Assembly (NCBI GenBank): GCA_019695095.1
Contig: JAIBAQ010000027.1
Location: 1-45,281 of the forward strand
Reading direction: 5' to 3'
Length of the DNA stretch: 45,281 nt
Origin: Candidatus Hydrogenedentota bacterium
GTDB lineage: Bacteria > Hydrogenedentota > Hydrogenedentia > Hydrogenedentales > SLHB01
The position numbers were made by a program, and so were the translations under genes. Shown in pieces: positions 17,153-24,532 of this stretch. Positions within the stretch are counted from its first letter, which is position 1, and the number at the start of each line of letters is the position of its first letter. The notes beneath the pieces are model-generated. The model searched no databases. It saw nothing but the letters and a program-made list of their open reading frames with translations, and was not told where the DNA came from.

Positions 17153-17342
17153 TCCGCAATTTGCACCGGCGCGATTGAGCGCCGACGCAAATTGCTCGCG
17201 TGCAAGACTTTGAGGTCATGCCATGAGGATTTCACAAGAACACACTCTGTTTTCGGAGAACAGCTTTGTTTTTCGTCGCAGGTCTCGCAAACACACCGGT
17301 TACGAGAGAGGTTCAAGTGTGTTCGTGAGAAATCCGGGGTAG
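17150..17342 (+). repeat. dispersed repeat, copy 1 (about 193 bp)
   Basis: This segment recurs, inverted, at 30168-30308. The two share long near-identical blocks beginning TAGTCCGCAATTT and including GCGCGATTGAGCGCCGACGC, CGTGCAAGACTTTGAG, CTCGCAAACACAC, GGTTACGAGAG and TTCGTGAGAAATCCG. This copy carries about 51 extra bases (near 17235-17283) that the other lacks. It starts with a long hairpin (17156-17195): arms GCAATTTGC/GCAAATTGC and GGCGC/GCGCC around loop GATTGA. It lies between the convergent acs and fur-like genes and shares its first three bases with the acs stop codon. No transposase is near. It could be a small non-autonomous element or a structured RNA. Confidence 0.75.
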
Positions 17343-17450
17343 AGGCTAATACTTCAACTACGATGGGAAGGCTTCCTCTAGTAGGGATGTCTTCCCTTTT
17401 CGTTTTTCGGTCGCGGATAGAGGTAAAGGTGGACCCTTTTACGCGCCAGC

Positions 17451-17897
17451 CTACTTGTGCGCGCAACGCGAGCAGAGTCCGCGTATCTCCACGTGAATGG
17501 ACTTCACCGAGCACCCCGGCAGTACTTTGTCTGTCACGTGAAGCTTGCCGACCGCCTCGGAGGAGACATCCGCAACACTGCCGCACGAGGTGCACACGAA
17601 GTGGTGGTGAGGATCTGGATTTGCCTCATAACGGGCGGGCCCAGGCAGCGATCCCACACGCGATATCAACTTCTTTTCTTCTAACAGGCCCAGTGTCCGA
17701 TACACGGTATCGAGTGAAATGCTCGGCATCTTCTTGCGCACGCGACGGTGAACCGTCTCGGTGTCGGGATGCGTATCGAGGCCCATCAACTCTCGAAAGA
17801 TCTCAATCCGCTGCGGAGTCACCCTGACGCCCGCGTCTCTGCACGCTTCCATGAAGCGCGTCATCATCTGTTTGGAATCGATCGTCTCGTTTCTCAT
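17451..17897 (-). CDS. Fur/PerR-family metal-dependent repressor
   Basis: A 148-residue protein of typical Fur-family length. The N-terminal winged helix (VRVTPQRIEIFRELMG, then SLDTVYRTLGLLEEKKLI) is followed by the dimerisation domain with the regulatory metal site region DPHHHFVCTSCG. It has two structural-zinc cysteine pairs, Cys102/Cys105 and Cys142/Cys145 (GLCSRCAHK). The presence of both pairs fits PerR- or Zur-like members as well as Fur, so metal specificity is not assigned. ATG 17897 is preceded by AGGGTG; GTG 17903 is an alternative. It is transcribed divergently from a di-heme peroxidase-like gene, with a strong palindrome in front of that gene at 18097-18117, so it very likely controls it. 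Confidence 0.93.
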   Translation of the reverse strand: MRNETIDSKQMMTRFMEACRDAGVRVTPQRIEIFRELMGLDTHPDTETVHRRVRKKMPSISLDTVYRTLGLLEEKKLISRVGSLPGPARYEANPDPHHHFVCTSCGSVADVSSEAVGKLHVTDKVLPGCSVKSIHVEIRGLCSRCAHK

Positions 17898-18060
17898 AGT
17901 CACCCTGCAAATCGCAAATTACGTGCTTCTCGAATGAACAGGTTTCACGGTCCCCCTTGGGCGTTGAGAGTTCTCAGCGCGACCGGACCAGCCTGCCTAC
18001 ATCCTAACTATACCCTATTTGTGTCCGAAAGCGACAGCCGTTCTTGAGGCGGAATTCTTC

Positions 18061-18089
18061 TTGACAAGGGGTAATTCTTATTGTAGGGT
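18061..18089 (+). promoter_or_regulatory. promoter of the di-heme protein gene
   Basis: TTGACA (18061-18066), a 17-base spacer and TAGGGT (18084-18089). The -10 box is weak, but the position fits the operator lying immediately downstream. The spacer contains AATTCTTAT (18073-18081), the same 9-mer found in the palindrome at 18107-18115, 34 bp away. Confidence 0.55.
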
Positions 18090-18096
18090 ATTTCAT

Positions 18097-18117
18097 AGAT
18101 AAGAACAATTCTTATCT
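18097..18117. promoter_or_regulatory. Fur-family operator (palindrome)
   Basis: AGATAAGAA-CAA-TTCTTATCT is a perfect 9-bp inverted repeat with a 3-base centre. Its AT-rich GATAAG/CTTATC ends resemble Fur/PerR boxes. It sits over the expected transcription start of the di-heme protein gene, where bound repressor would block initiation. The divergent Fur-family gene is the obvious partner. Confidence 0.75.
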
Positions 18118-18159
18118 CGTGTTGCAGGGCAATCCATAAGACTGAGGGAGGAATGGTCT

Positions 18160-19563
18160 ATGCAAACCAAGAAATGGCGCCTGCTCGGAAGCGTCGTTTT
18201 CGGGGCTGTAGTGGCCTCAAGTCCTGCGTTGTGTGCCAACGCGCAGGACGCCAAGAAGCCGACCAGCTATTCACCGGTGGTGATTCATGAACCCTTCGAC
18301 TCCGTCGTGAAACGCATGTCGGAGAAGAAACCGGAGATCGAGAAAGCTCACAAAGAGTTTCTGGAATCGAGATACGACCTGAGCGATCGCCCCAGCGCCA
18401 CCGCAAAAATGTCGCGTGGCAAACCCGTTCAAGAAGGCGTGCGCGTCAAACTGCCTGCTGGCGTCACCTGGAACCAACTGGCGAAGATGAAGCCCGAGAC
18501 GATCAAGGAGAAGGGGCTCTTCCCCGCAGGTCTGCTTCCCCTGTCGCATCCGAATCACGCCGAGGGTGGCATGGTGTTTCCTCAGCACCATATCGATGAG
18601 ATTAACAAACAGGAAGGCCGCGATCTCACACGCTTCGACCTTGACTTCGATCTCCCCACACAGTTCCTTCCTGAATATCCTCCAGCGATCTACCTCGTGA
18701 CGCGTCCCGACCTCGGCGACGTTTCCCAAGGCAAAGTAGTCACGGGAATGAACTACTTCGAACTGTTCGACGGGATTCTGAACCCAAAACAGTTGGAAGG
18801 CTTGCGACTGCTGGTCACTCCGTTCACGCAACAACAATTCAATCTGACGGATGATCGCCGCTCCTTGAAGCCTAGCCGCGGTGTTACCTGCTTCGACTGT
18901 CATGTCAACGGCCATACCAATGCCGCGACACACTTGGTCGGTGACATTCGCCCTCAGGAATTCCGTCACCGCATTGATACCCCATCGCTCCGTGGCGTAG
19001 CGACTTCGCGCCTCTTCGGCTCCCAGCGCGCCTTGCGCTCTATCGAAGATTTCACCGAATTTGAGCAGCGCGCCGCTTATTTCGACGGCGACCCCGTGAC
19101 TGCAACCAAGAAGGGCGTGAACATCCTGGAGCGTGGTAGTCAGGTGCACTTCATGGCCGAATTCGAGTCCATACTCGATTTTCCGCCCGCGCCCAAGCTT
19201 GATGTGTTCGGCAGACTCGACCCCTCAAAAGCGACGGCCGCGGAGAAGCGCGGCGAAAAGCTCTTCTTTGGCAAGGCGAAATGCTCCGAATGCCATCCCG
19301 CGCCTTACTACACAGACGGCCAGATGCACAACCTTCAGACTGAGCGCTTCTACAAGGAGCAAATGCTCAACGGGCGTTTGGCAAGCGCGGACGGAGCTAT
19401 CAAGACCTTCACCTTACGCGGCATCAAAGATTCACCGCCCTACTTACACGATGATCGCTTGCTCACGCTGGCAGACACCATGGAATTCTTCAATCTTGTC
19501 CTGGGTTTGCGGCTCAGCGAGCAAGAGAAAGCCGACATTGTCGCATTCATGCTGACACTCTAG
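18160..19563 (+). CDS. exported di-heme cytochrome c peroxidase/MauG-like protein
   Basis: A 467-residue protein with a signal peptide (GSVVFGAVVASSPALCANA) and two heme c attachment motifs, CFDCH (244-248) and CSECH (375-379), the count typical of bacterial di-heme cytochrome c peroxidases and MauG-like enzymes. Around the second heme the text SECHPAPYYTDGQMHNL and the late FTLRGIKDSPPYLHDDRLLTLADTMEFFN is characteristic of the peroxidase C-terminal heme domain. The N-terminal third is not recognised. The likely role is periplasmic peroxide reduction or oxidative modification of a partner. GGGAGG at 18146-18151 precedes the ATG at 18160. It has its own promoter under a Fur-family operator, linking expression to metal or peroxide status. 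Confidence 0.85.
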   Translation: MQTKKWRLLGSVVFGAVVASSPALCANAQDAKKPTSYSPVVIHEPFDSVVKRMSEKKPEIEKAHKEFLESRYDLSDRPSATAKMSRGKPVQEGVRVKLPAGVTWNQLAKMKPETIKEKGLFPAGLLPLSHPNHAEGGMVFPQHHIDEINKQEGRDLTRFDLDFDLPTQFLPEYPPAIYLVTRPDLGDVSQGKVVTGMNYFELFDGILNPKQLEGLRLLVTPFTQQQFNLTDDRRSLKPSRGVTCFDCHVNGHTNAATHLVGDIRPQEFRHRIDTPSLRGVATSRLFGSQRALRSIEDFTEFEQRAAYFDGDPVTATKKGVNILERGSQVHFMAEFESILDFPPAPKLDVFGRLDPSKATAAEKRGEKLFFGKAKCSECHPAPYYTDGQMHNLQTERFYKEQMLNGRLASADGAIKTFTLRGIKDSPPYLHDDRLLTLADTMEFFNLVLGLRLSEQEKADIVAFMLTL

Positions 19564-19586
19564 CCTGAATCCCCTCCATCGCGACC

Positions 19587-19619
19587 GCGCCGGAGTCTTC
19601 CCTTGGGAGGCTCCGGCGC
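19587..19619 (+). terminator. probable terminator after the di-heme protein gene
   Basis: GCGCCGGAG (19587-19595) and CTCCGGCGC (19611-19619) form a 9-bp perfect stem. The inner CTTCCC-TT-GGGAGG extends it with one wobble pair. Only a weak T-rich run (CTCTCTTGATT) follows, so the call is probable and not certain. Confidence 0.65.
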
Positions 19620-19734
19620 TCTCTTGATTCGCAGGAATGGAACCTTAGGCCCGCTCAGGGGTTTAATAAATACGAAGGGGTTGCGTGTCGGCTTTGCTTA
19701 GACCTACTGAGCAGGTGCGTGCCATCCCAAAAGT

Positions 19735-19801
19735 AACCGCTCCGTGAGCGAAGAATAAAGTCCTCTGCATACCAGGCTTTTGGATTGCTCACGGAGCGGT
19801 T
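19735..19801. repeat. 15-bp perfect inverted repeat with 37-base loop
   Basis: AACCGCTCCGTGAGC (19735-19749) and its exact complement (19787-19801) enclose 37 bases. The element lies between the terminator at 19587-19619 and the SAM-hydrolase-like gene at 19917. It could be a transcript stem-loop, a small mobile remnant with terminal repeats or a binding site. No flanking target duplication is evident. A short T run (CAGTTTT) follows on the plus strand. Confidence 0.75.
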
Positions 19802-19916
19802 CTCAGTTTTCACACCCCCTAGACACCCATTGTCATTTCCCAAGTTGCACACTTTGCATCGCACAACGGCACCGGGTATGCTCCTTCCCGACAACCTCTT
19901 GGAGACACTGCAAGCC

Positions 19917-20813
19917 ATGTACACAAGCACACGCTCTGCCGCCGTTTTGTGTTTAGCTCTGCTCGGTATTGCCGCAATGCCGGCGTATGCTGAGGACGTT
20001 TTACGTCCTTCCGGGCACGTGATTCTGTTGACAGACTACGGTACCGACTCGGTCTATGTTGGCATCATCAAAGGGGCGGTCTACTCCAAGTTTCCAGAGG
20101 CTAAAGTCGATGAGATCACCAATGGCATACCTCCGTTCGACATAACCACCGGCGCCTATCTACTCGCTGAAGCGGCGGGCGAATACCCCAAGGGAACGGT
20201 CTTCTGCTGCATCGTGGACCCCGGCGTGGGAACGGAGCGCAAGGCTATTGCGGTAGAAACCAATGCCGGCTATTTCTTCGTCGGGCCCGATAATGGCATC
20301 CTCACGCTAGTTGCCGAGAAGTTCGGTGTGAAAAGCGTTCGTGAATGCACCAACACCGCATTATGGCGCTCCGGAGTCACCTCCACGGTCTTTCATGGTC
20401 GCGACATCTTCGGCCCAGTCTCCGCCTCCCTCGCAAAAGGAATACCGCTTGTCGATGTCGGCGAAAAACTAGAATCGATAACCAAACTCGAATTGGAGCA
20501 CAGCCGCGTGGAAGGAGACACAGCCCACGGTTCTGTCATGCGGGCCGATCCCTACGGCAATCTTGTGACTACAATCACATCGGTCGACTTCGAGAATCTC
20601 GGCATCAAAGAAGACGACAAACTTGAAGTCACCATTGGAGATGCGACCTATACCGCCCCCCTCGCGAAGACCTACGCAATGGTCCCAGAAGGAGAACGCT
20701 TGGTAGTCGTCCAAAGTTCCGGCTTCATCGAATGCGCAATCAACAAAGGAAGCTTGGCCGATACTATCAAGCAAGGCGCGAAAGCTCCCGTCGCCATCAA
20801 GAAAGCTCCGTGA
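19917..20813 (+). CDS. exported SAM hydrolase/SAM-hydroxide adenosyltransferase family protein (DUF62)
   Basis: A 298-residue protein of the DUF62 family, whose known members split S-adenosylmethionine with hydroxide (or halide) into adenosine-type products and methionine. Family marks: VILLTDYGTDSVYVGIIKG near the mature N-terminus, FCCIVDPGVGTERKAI, FFVGPDNGILTLV, FHGRDIFGPVSA, and the C-terminal barrel HGSVMRADPYGNLVTTI. Unusually, it begins with a clear Sec signal peptide (STRSAAVLCLALLGIAAMPAYA), predicting a periplasmic location where SAM is not expected. ATG 19917 is chosen because the leader starts there and TTGGAGA lies upstream; the frame is open further, to 19785. Its stop overlaps the start of the endonuclease-III-like gene (GTGA at 20810-20813), so the two are translationally coupled. 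Confidence 0.85.
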   Translation: MYTSTRSAAVLCLALLGIAAMPAYAEDVLRPSGHVILLTDYGTDSVYVGIIKGAVYSKFPEAKVDEITNGIPPFDITTGAYLLAEAAGEYPKGTVFCCIVDPGVGTERKAIAVETNAGYFFVGPDNGILTLVAEKFGVKSVRECTNTALWRSGVTSTVFHGRDIFGPVSASLAKGIPLVDVGEKLESITKLELEHSRVEGDTAHGSVMRADPYGNLVTTITSVDFENLGIKEDDKLEVTIGDATYTAPLAKTYAMVPEGERLVVVQSSGFIECAINKGSLADTIKQGAKAPVAIKKAP

Positions 20814-21484
20814 AAAAGGAACTTGCCGACATCTACCGCCGGCTCTCGGAACACTACGGTCCGACGCATTGGTGGCCGGGGGATAGTCCGTTTGAGATTG
20901 CCGTGGGGGCGGTGCTCACGCAGAATACCGCCTGGACCAACGTCGAGCGCGCTATCGTGAACTTGAAGCGCGAGCGTTTGCTGAATCCCAAGGCAATTCT
21001 GGAGAGCTCTGACGATCTCTTGCACGAGGCCCTGCGGCCCTCCGGGTACTTCCGCGTAAAGACAATCCGGCTTCGCAGCTTCTGCCGCTATCTCATCGAG
21101 CAATACAAAGGCAGCATGGCGCGCATGGCCAAGCAGCCTCTCGAGGTTCTGCGCAAGGAACTGCTGGCGGTCGACGGTATCGGTCCCGAAACCGCCGACG
21201 ACATTCTCCTGTACGCGTGCAACAAACCCATTTTCGTCGTCGATGCCTATACCCGACGTATCCTTAGCCGTCACGGGTTGGTGCCCGCCAAGGGCGATTA
21301 CCACGATTTACAGCGGGTCTTTCATCAGAACGTCCGGGCGGATGTTCACGTCTATGGCGAATACCACGGCCTCATCGTATTTACGGGCAAAGACTTCTGC
21401 CGCCGGAACCCGAAATGCGAAAACTGTCCATTGTCTCCAACCTTGAAGCCTGGCCAGCCTATCCTGGTCCATCCCCATCGCTAA
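20810..21484 (+). CDS. endonuclease III-like HhH-GPD DNA glycosylase
   Basis: A 224-residue protein of the helix-hairpin-helix glycosylase superfamily. The core reads SPFEIAVGAVLTQNTAWTNV, then the hairpin VDGIGPETADDILLYA and FVVDAYTRRILSRHG with the conserved catalytic aspartate. The position of the Schiff-base lysine of E. coli Nth (GRKTA) is GPETA here, so it should act as a monofunctional glycosylase if active. The C-terminal cluster loop has Cys in CRRNPKCENCPL, but the fourth cysteine expected a few residues later is absent, so the 4Fe-4S cluster may be lost or use another ligand. GTG 20810 overlaps the stop of the preceding gene. It belongs to the Nth-related subgroup and not to Nth itself. 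Confidence 0.85.
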   Translation: MKKELADIYRRLSEHYGPTHWWPGDSPFEIAVGAVLTQNTAWTNVERAIVNLKRERLLNPKAILESSDDLLHEALRPSGYFRVKTIRLRSFCRYLIEQYKGSMARMAKQPLEVLRKELLAVDGIGPETADDILLYACNKPIFVVDAYTRRILSRHGLVPAKGDYHDLQRVFHQNVRADVHVYGEYHGLIVFTGKDFCRRNPKCENCPLSPTLKPGQPILVHPHR

Positions 21485-21595
21485 GTCTTGACGTGTTTGG
21501 GTCTTGACCTCCAATTCGAGTAAGATAAGCGCAACGCTTCGCCTATGTGAAGTCTCCCGTTTGCCGGGGGAAATACCACTTCATCGCGGATTGTT

Positions 21596-21623
21596 GCCCC
21601 TACGCGACGGTCGGGGCCTTTTT
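21596..21623 (+). terminator. intrinsic terminator after the endonuclease III-like gene
   Basis: GCCCC (21596-21600) and GGGGC (21613-21617) enclose a 12-base loop, followed by CTTTTT (21618-21623). It lies 111 bp after the glycosylase stop and 54 bp before the radical SAM start, so it could also act as an attenuator in the leader of the latter. Confidence 0.6.
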
Positions 21624-21677
21624 GAGTCTGCATCGCCGCAAAAACTTGGTGATACACGGACATACCAAGGAGTTCAC

Positions 21678-22913
21678 ATGACGTCTGATGACCCCATCAA
21701 GAGAGGGACGATAACCCGCCTCTATCAGGGACTCACTCGTCTGTATACGGAGATACCGTTCCGGCTTTTCCGGGAAGGCAGGTCGCTTCCTCCGCTTCAT
21801 TACTACATGGAAGTTACGCGGCGCTGTAATCTCCGCTGCAAGATGTGCCAGTACATCGACTGGCTGGAGAATGTCCCCACCAAGGTCCAGGCCGACGGCG
21901 AGTTGACGACCGAAGAGTGGCTCAACGTCATCGATCAAACGAGCCGCTTCAGCATCATCACGTTTACGGGCGGCGAAGTGTTTGTTCGCAAAGATTTCAT
22001 GCAAATCTTCGAGCACGCGTGCTCCAAGCGGCGCGTCCATTTCATTTCCAATGCGACGATGCTCACCGAAGAGCGAGCGAAGCGTTGCGTGGAACTGGCT
22101 GCGCGCCGTTTAGGCGGACGTGGATTCTTCTTCGCGGGCATTTCCCTGGATGGCACACGCGATATTCACGATTCCATTCGTGCTCAGAAAGGCGCTTTCG
22201 ACCGAAGCACGACCGGGGTGCGCGCCCTGTCACGGTACCGGGACGAGATGCGGAAGACCTGCCCGAAGATTCACATTAACACGGTTATCCAGGAGGCAAA
22301 TCTCGACTGCCTTCCGGAGATGCCGAAGATTGTGAAGGATCTGGGCGCGGGAATCCTCAATCTGCTTACAGAAACGAGAATCCACGACATCCCCAACCTG
22401 GGATATGTGGATCCGTCGACTATTGGGCGCGGCGATTTCCAGCAACCGGTGATTGACCGCAAACGGCTCGACACGGTACTGCGCGCGACTCTCCGCGAGG
22501 CCGAAAGGGCCGGAATTGAAGTTCGCATGCCGCGTATGCCGTACAACGAAGTGCTCAACCACTATGATCAGGGCTACAATCTACGAGAGTTCGGCTGCCG
22601 CGCAATCTGGTCGTCTCTTACGATCGGTTCAAAAGGTGGCGTGTACCCGTGCTGGATTCTCAAAGTCGGAAATGTGCGCACGAACTCGTTGAAAGAGATT
22701 AATAACAATCCCGCGATTCGCGATTTCCGGCTCCGCCGCAAAACGGGTGGATTTGCCGTTTGCCGAGGTTGCTGCGAAATCGAATACACCGGTAAAGTAA
22801 CCGAGTCTCACGTGACGCCGCTTCCCGTTCCGCCTCCATCGGCTGCGGAAGATGACGGAACGGGCTCGAATTCTGGTCAGGGCCGTGAATCCGAGACTTT
22901 GGTGACCAAGTAG
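21678..22913 (+). CDS. radical SAM/SPASM-type protein
   Basis: A 411-residue radical SAM enzyme. The cluster motif is CNLRCKMC (Cys50, Cys54, Cys57), followed by the strand-loop FTGGEVFVRKDF and ISLDGTRDIHDSIR typical of this barrel. The C-terminal region contains further cysteines (FGCRAIWSSLTIGSKGGVYP, then CW, later VCRGCCEIEYT), as expected for a SPASM-like auxiliary iron-sulfur domain. Such enzymes modify peptides or act in cofactor and cell-envelope pathways; the substrate is not readable. The last 35 residues are a low-complexity Pro/Ser/Gly tail. ATG 21678 has AAGGAG at 21667-21672; the frame is open to 21504, but that extension crosses the hairpin and looks non-coding. No peptide substrate gene is visible next to it. 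Confidence 0.9.
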   Translation: MTSDDPIKRGTITRLYQGLTRLYTEIPFRLFREGRSLPPLHYYMEVTRRCNLRCKMCQYIDWLENVPTKVQADGELTTEEWLNVIDQTSRFSIITFTGGEVFVRKDFMQIFEHACSKRRVHFISNATMLTEERAKRCVELAARRLGGRGFFFAGISLDGTRDIHDSIRAQKGAFDRSTTGVRALSRYRDEMRKTCPKIHINTVIQEANLDCLPEMPKIVKDLGAGILNLLTETRIHDIPNLGYVDPSTIGRGDFQQPVIDRKRLDTVLRATLREAERAGIEVRMPRMPYNEVLNHYDQGYNLREFGCRAIWSSLTIGSKGGVYPCWILKVGNVRTNSLKEINNNPAIRDFRLRRKTGGFAVCRGCCEIEYTGKVTESHVTPLPVPPPSAAEDDGTGSNSGQGRESETLVTK

Positions 22914-23090
22914 GCGGTGGTGAGCAACGATTGTGTTGAGCGTTCAATAGAAGTATTTTAGGTAGTCGAGAAGAGATGCCTCGCAAGCCTGCGCGCTAAG
23001 CCAGGCGACGCCCGGACACTGAATGCTGCGGAAAGCAGACTGTTCTGAAGCGCAGGAAGTACTTGCGAGGACATCAGGTTAGAAAGTCCA

Positions 23091-23573
23091 ATGCTGGATA
23101 CAACACGTAAGTCACGCACGTTTGAAATCGAAACGGTCAGTTTCGAACACGAATCCCTTCCCGCTTATCAGGCTGCTCTAGGATTCGTCCGCTGGGTCTC
23201 AGGGCTGGGTAATAGTCTCGGCGCGGGAATTCCTGATGCGTGGTACCGCATACTGCGCTCGAGCCAAGCTATCCCGCCAACCATCGCGGAAGGACTCGGC
23301 CGCAAAACCATTGCCGAATCCATCAAGTGCTACGAAATGGCACACGGGTATGCATTGGAATGCGCTGCGTCTCTGGATGTGCTCGTAGCGGCGGGCGGGT
23401 GCGTGCCCGAACAAATCATGGGGGGAAAGCAGATTCTTACGCGAATCGTGTCGCACCTCAAAGACATGATCGAAAATGCCCAAGCCTCCGAGATTCCTCT
23501 GGGACAAGAGGAAGAAGAGGTTGAAGTCATTTACCACGGATCCCTGCCTGAAGACAGCGAACACGCCATCTGA
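23091..23573 (+). CDS. four-helix-bundle protein (23S rRNA intervening-sequence protein family)
   Basis: A 160-residue protein. The central part, SSQAIPPTIAEGLGRKT followed by YEMAHGYALECAASLDVLVA, matches the IAEG-x-GR and later helix pattern of the four-helix-bundle family first found inside 23S rRNA intervening sequences. Family members form small pentameric bundles of unknown function. The N-terminal 35 residues and the acidic tail (GQEEEEVEVIYHGSLPED) are extra. ATG 23091 has only a weak ribosome-binding site (AGAAAG). It lies 177 bp after the radical SAM gene, in a gap where I see no feature, and just before ribokinase. No rRNA is near, so this is a stand-alone member. Confidence 0.82.
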   Translation: MLDTTRKSRTFEIETVSFEHESLPAYQAALGFVRWVSGLGNSLGAGIPDAWYRILRSSQAIPPTIAEGLGRKTIAESIKCYEMAHGYALECAASLDVLVAAGGCVPEQIMGGKQILTRIVSHLKDMIENAQASEIPLGQEEEEVEVIYHGSLPEDSEHAI

Positions 23574-23595
23574 TTCAATGGGGGAAATGGGCGTC

Positions 23596-24531
23596 ATGAG
23601 CAATACAGGATCGCCATCTGTACTTGTAGTGGGGGGGGTGAACATCGATCTCGTCACACGCGTGACACGGTGTCCCAAACCCGGCGAAACCGTCATTGGG
23701 AGATCCTTCGAGACTATCCCCGGCGGCAAAGGCGCGAATCAGGCCGTCACTGCGGCACGGCTCGGTGCGAAAACGTGGCTTGGCGGATGCGTCGGAGCCG
23801 ATTCTTTCGGCGAATTGCAGCGCAATTCCTTAAGTGCAGAAGGCATCGATCTGACGTACCTCAAGACCCATGACACCGATCCCACGGGTACCGCCATCAT
23901 CTTTGTTGCCGAAGAAGGCGAGAACGTGATTGTCGTCGTGCCTGCGGCCAATTTCGGGTTGCTTCCTGCGGACATCGAAGCAATGGCAGGTCTGTTTACA
24001 AAGCTCGATGCTGTCGTCATGCAGTTGGAGTCCCGCATGGAAACTGTGGAGGCGACCCTGAAGGCCGCCAGGAAAGCAAGTGTATTGTCCGTGCTCGATG
24101 CGGGCCCCGCCCAGAAGGTGCCTCAACAAATCCTGGAACTGGCCGATATAGTCTCACCCAATGAAACCGAGGCCGAGGCCATCACGGGTTTGAAAGCAAA
24201 CACATTGGAGGAGGCTCGCAAGTGCGCGGGCCGGCTTATTGAGACCGGGGCGAGAGAGGTCGTCCTGAAGCTGGGCGCGAAGGGCGCCCTGTACATGTCC
24301 ATCGACGAGTGGTTTCACGTGCCGGCCTTCGAGGTCAACGCCATTGACACGGTTGCCGCCGGCGATGCGTTCACTGCCGCGCTGGCCGTGGCTTGGCGGA
24401 AGATGCACCGTAGGGATGCTATTCGCTTTGCCAACGCGGCCGGCGCGTTGGCAACACTTACGCCCGGTGCGCAACCTTCCATGCCGACCTTGGCCGCTGT
24501 CGAAGCATTTCTTCGCGAAAGGACGTCTTAG
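23596..24531 (+). CDS. rbsK: ribokinase (PfkB family)
   Basis: A 311-residue carbohydrate kinase of PfkB type, close to the 309 residues of E. coli ribokinase. It has the two family signatures: IPGGKGANQAVTAARLG near the N-terminus and NAIDTVAAGDAFTAAL with the catalytic aspartate near the C-terminus. VNIDLVTRV and DPTGTAIIFVAEEGENVI are also typical. It should phosphorylate ribose, or a related sugar, with ATP in the cytoplasm. In-frame starts exist at 23578, 23587 and 23596; I prefer ATG 23596 because GGGGGA at 23580-23585 is at a suitable distance. The gene contains an 8-G run (23631-23638), a site prone to length change. It runs directly into the ribulose-phosphate epimerase gene, forming a pentose module. 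Confidence 0.9.
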   Translation: MSNTGSPSVLVVGGVNIDLVTRVTRCPKPGETVIGRSFETIPGGKGANQAVTAARLGAKTWLGGCVGADSFGELQRNSLSAEGIDLTYLKTHDTDPTGTAIIFVAEEGENVIVVVPAANFGLLPADIEAMAGLFTKLDAVVMQLESRMETVEATLKAARKASVLSVLDAGPAQKVPQQILELADIVSPNETEAEAITGLKANTLEEARKCAGRLIETGAREVVLKLGAKGALYMSIDEWFHVPAFEVNAIDTVAAGDAFTAALAVAWRKMHRRDAIRFANAAGALATLTPGAQPSMPTLAAVEAFLRERTS

Positions 24532-24532
24532 C

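Noticed and set aside
17192-17827. 211-residue plus-strand frame running from the dispersed repeat into the fur-like gene
   Set aside because: Most of it is antisense to the Fur-family gene; only the first part, inside the repeat, may deserve attention and is treated as a finding.
23631-23638. Run of eight G in ribokinase as a possible programmed frameshift site
   Set aside because: The frame is intact through the run and the product has the normal length and motifs, so there is no need for slippage.
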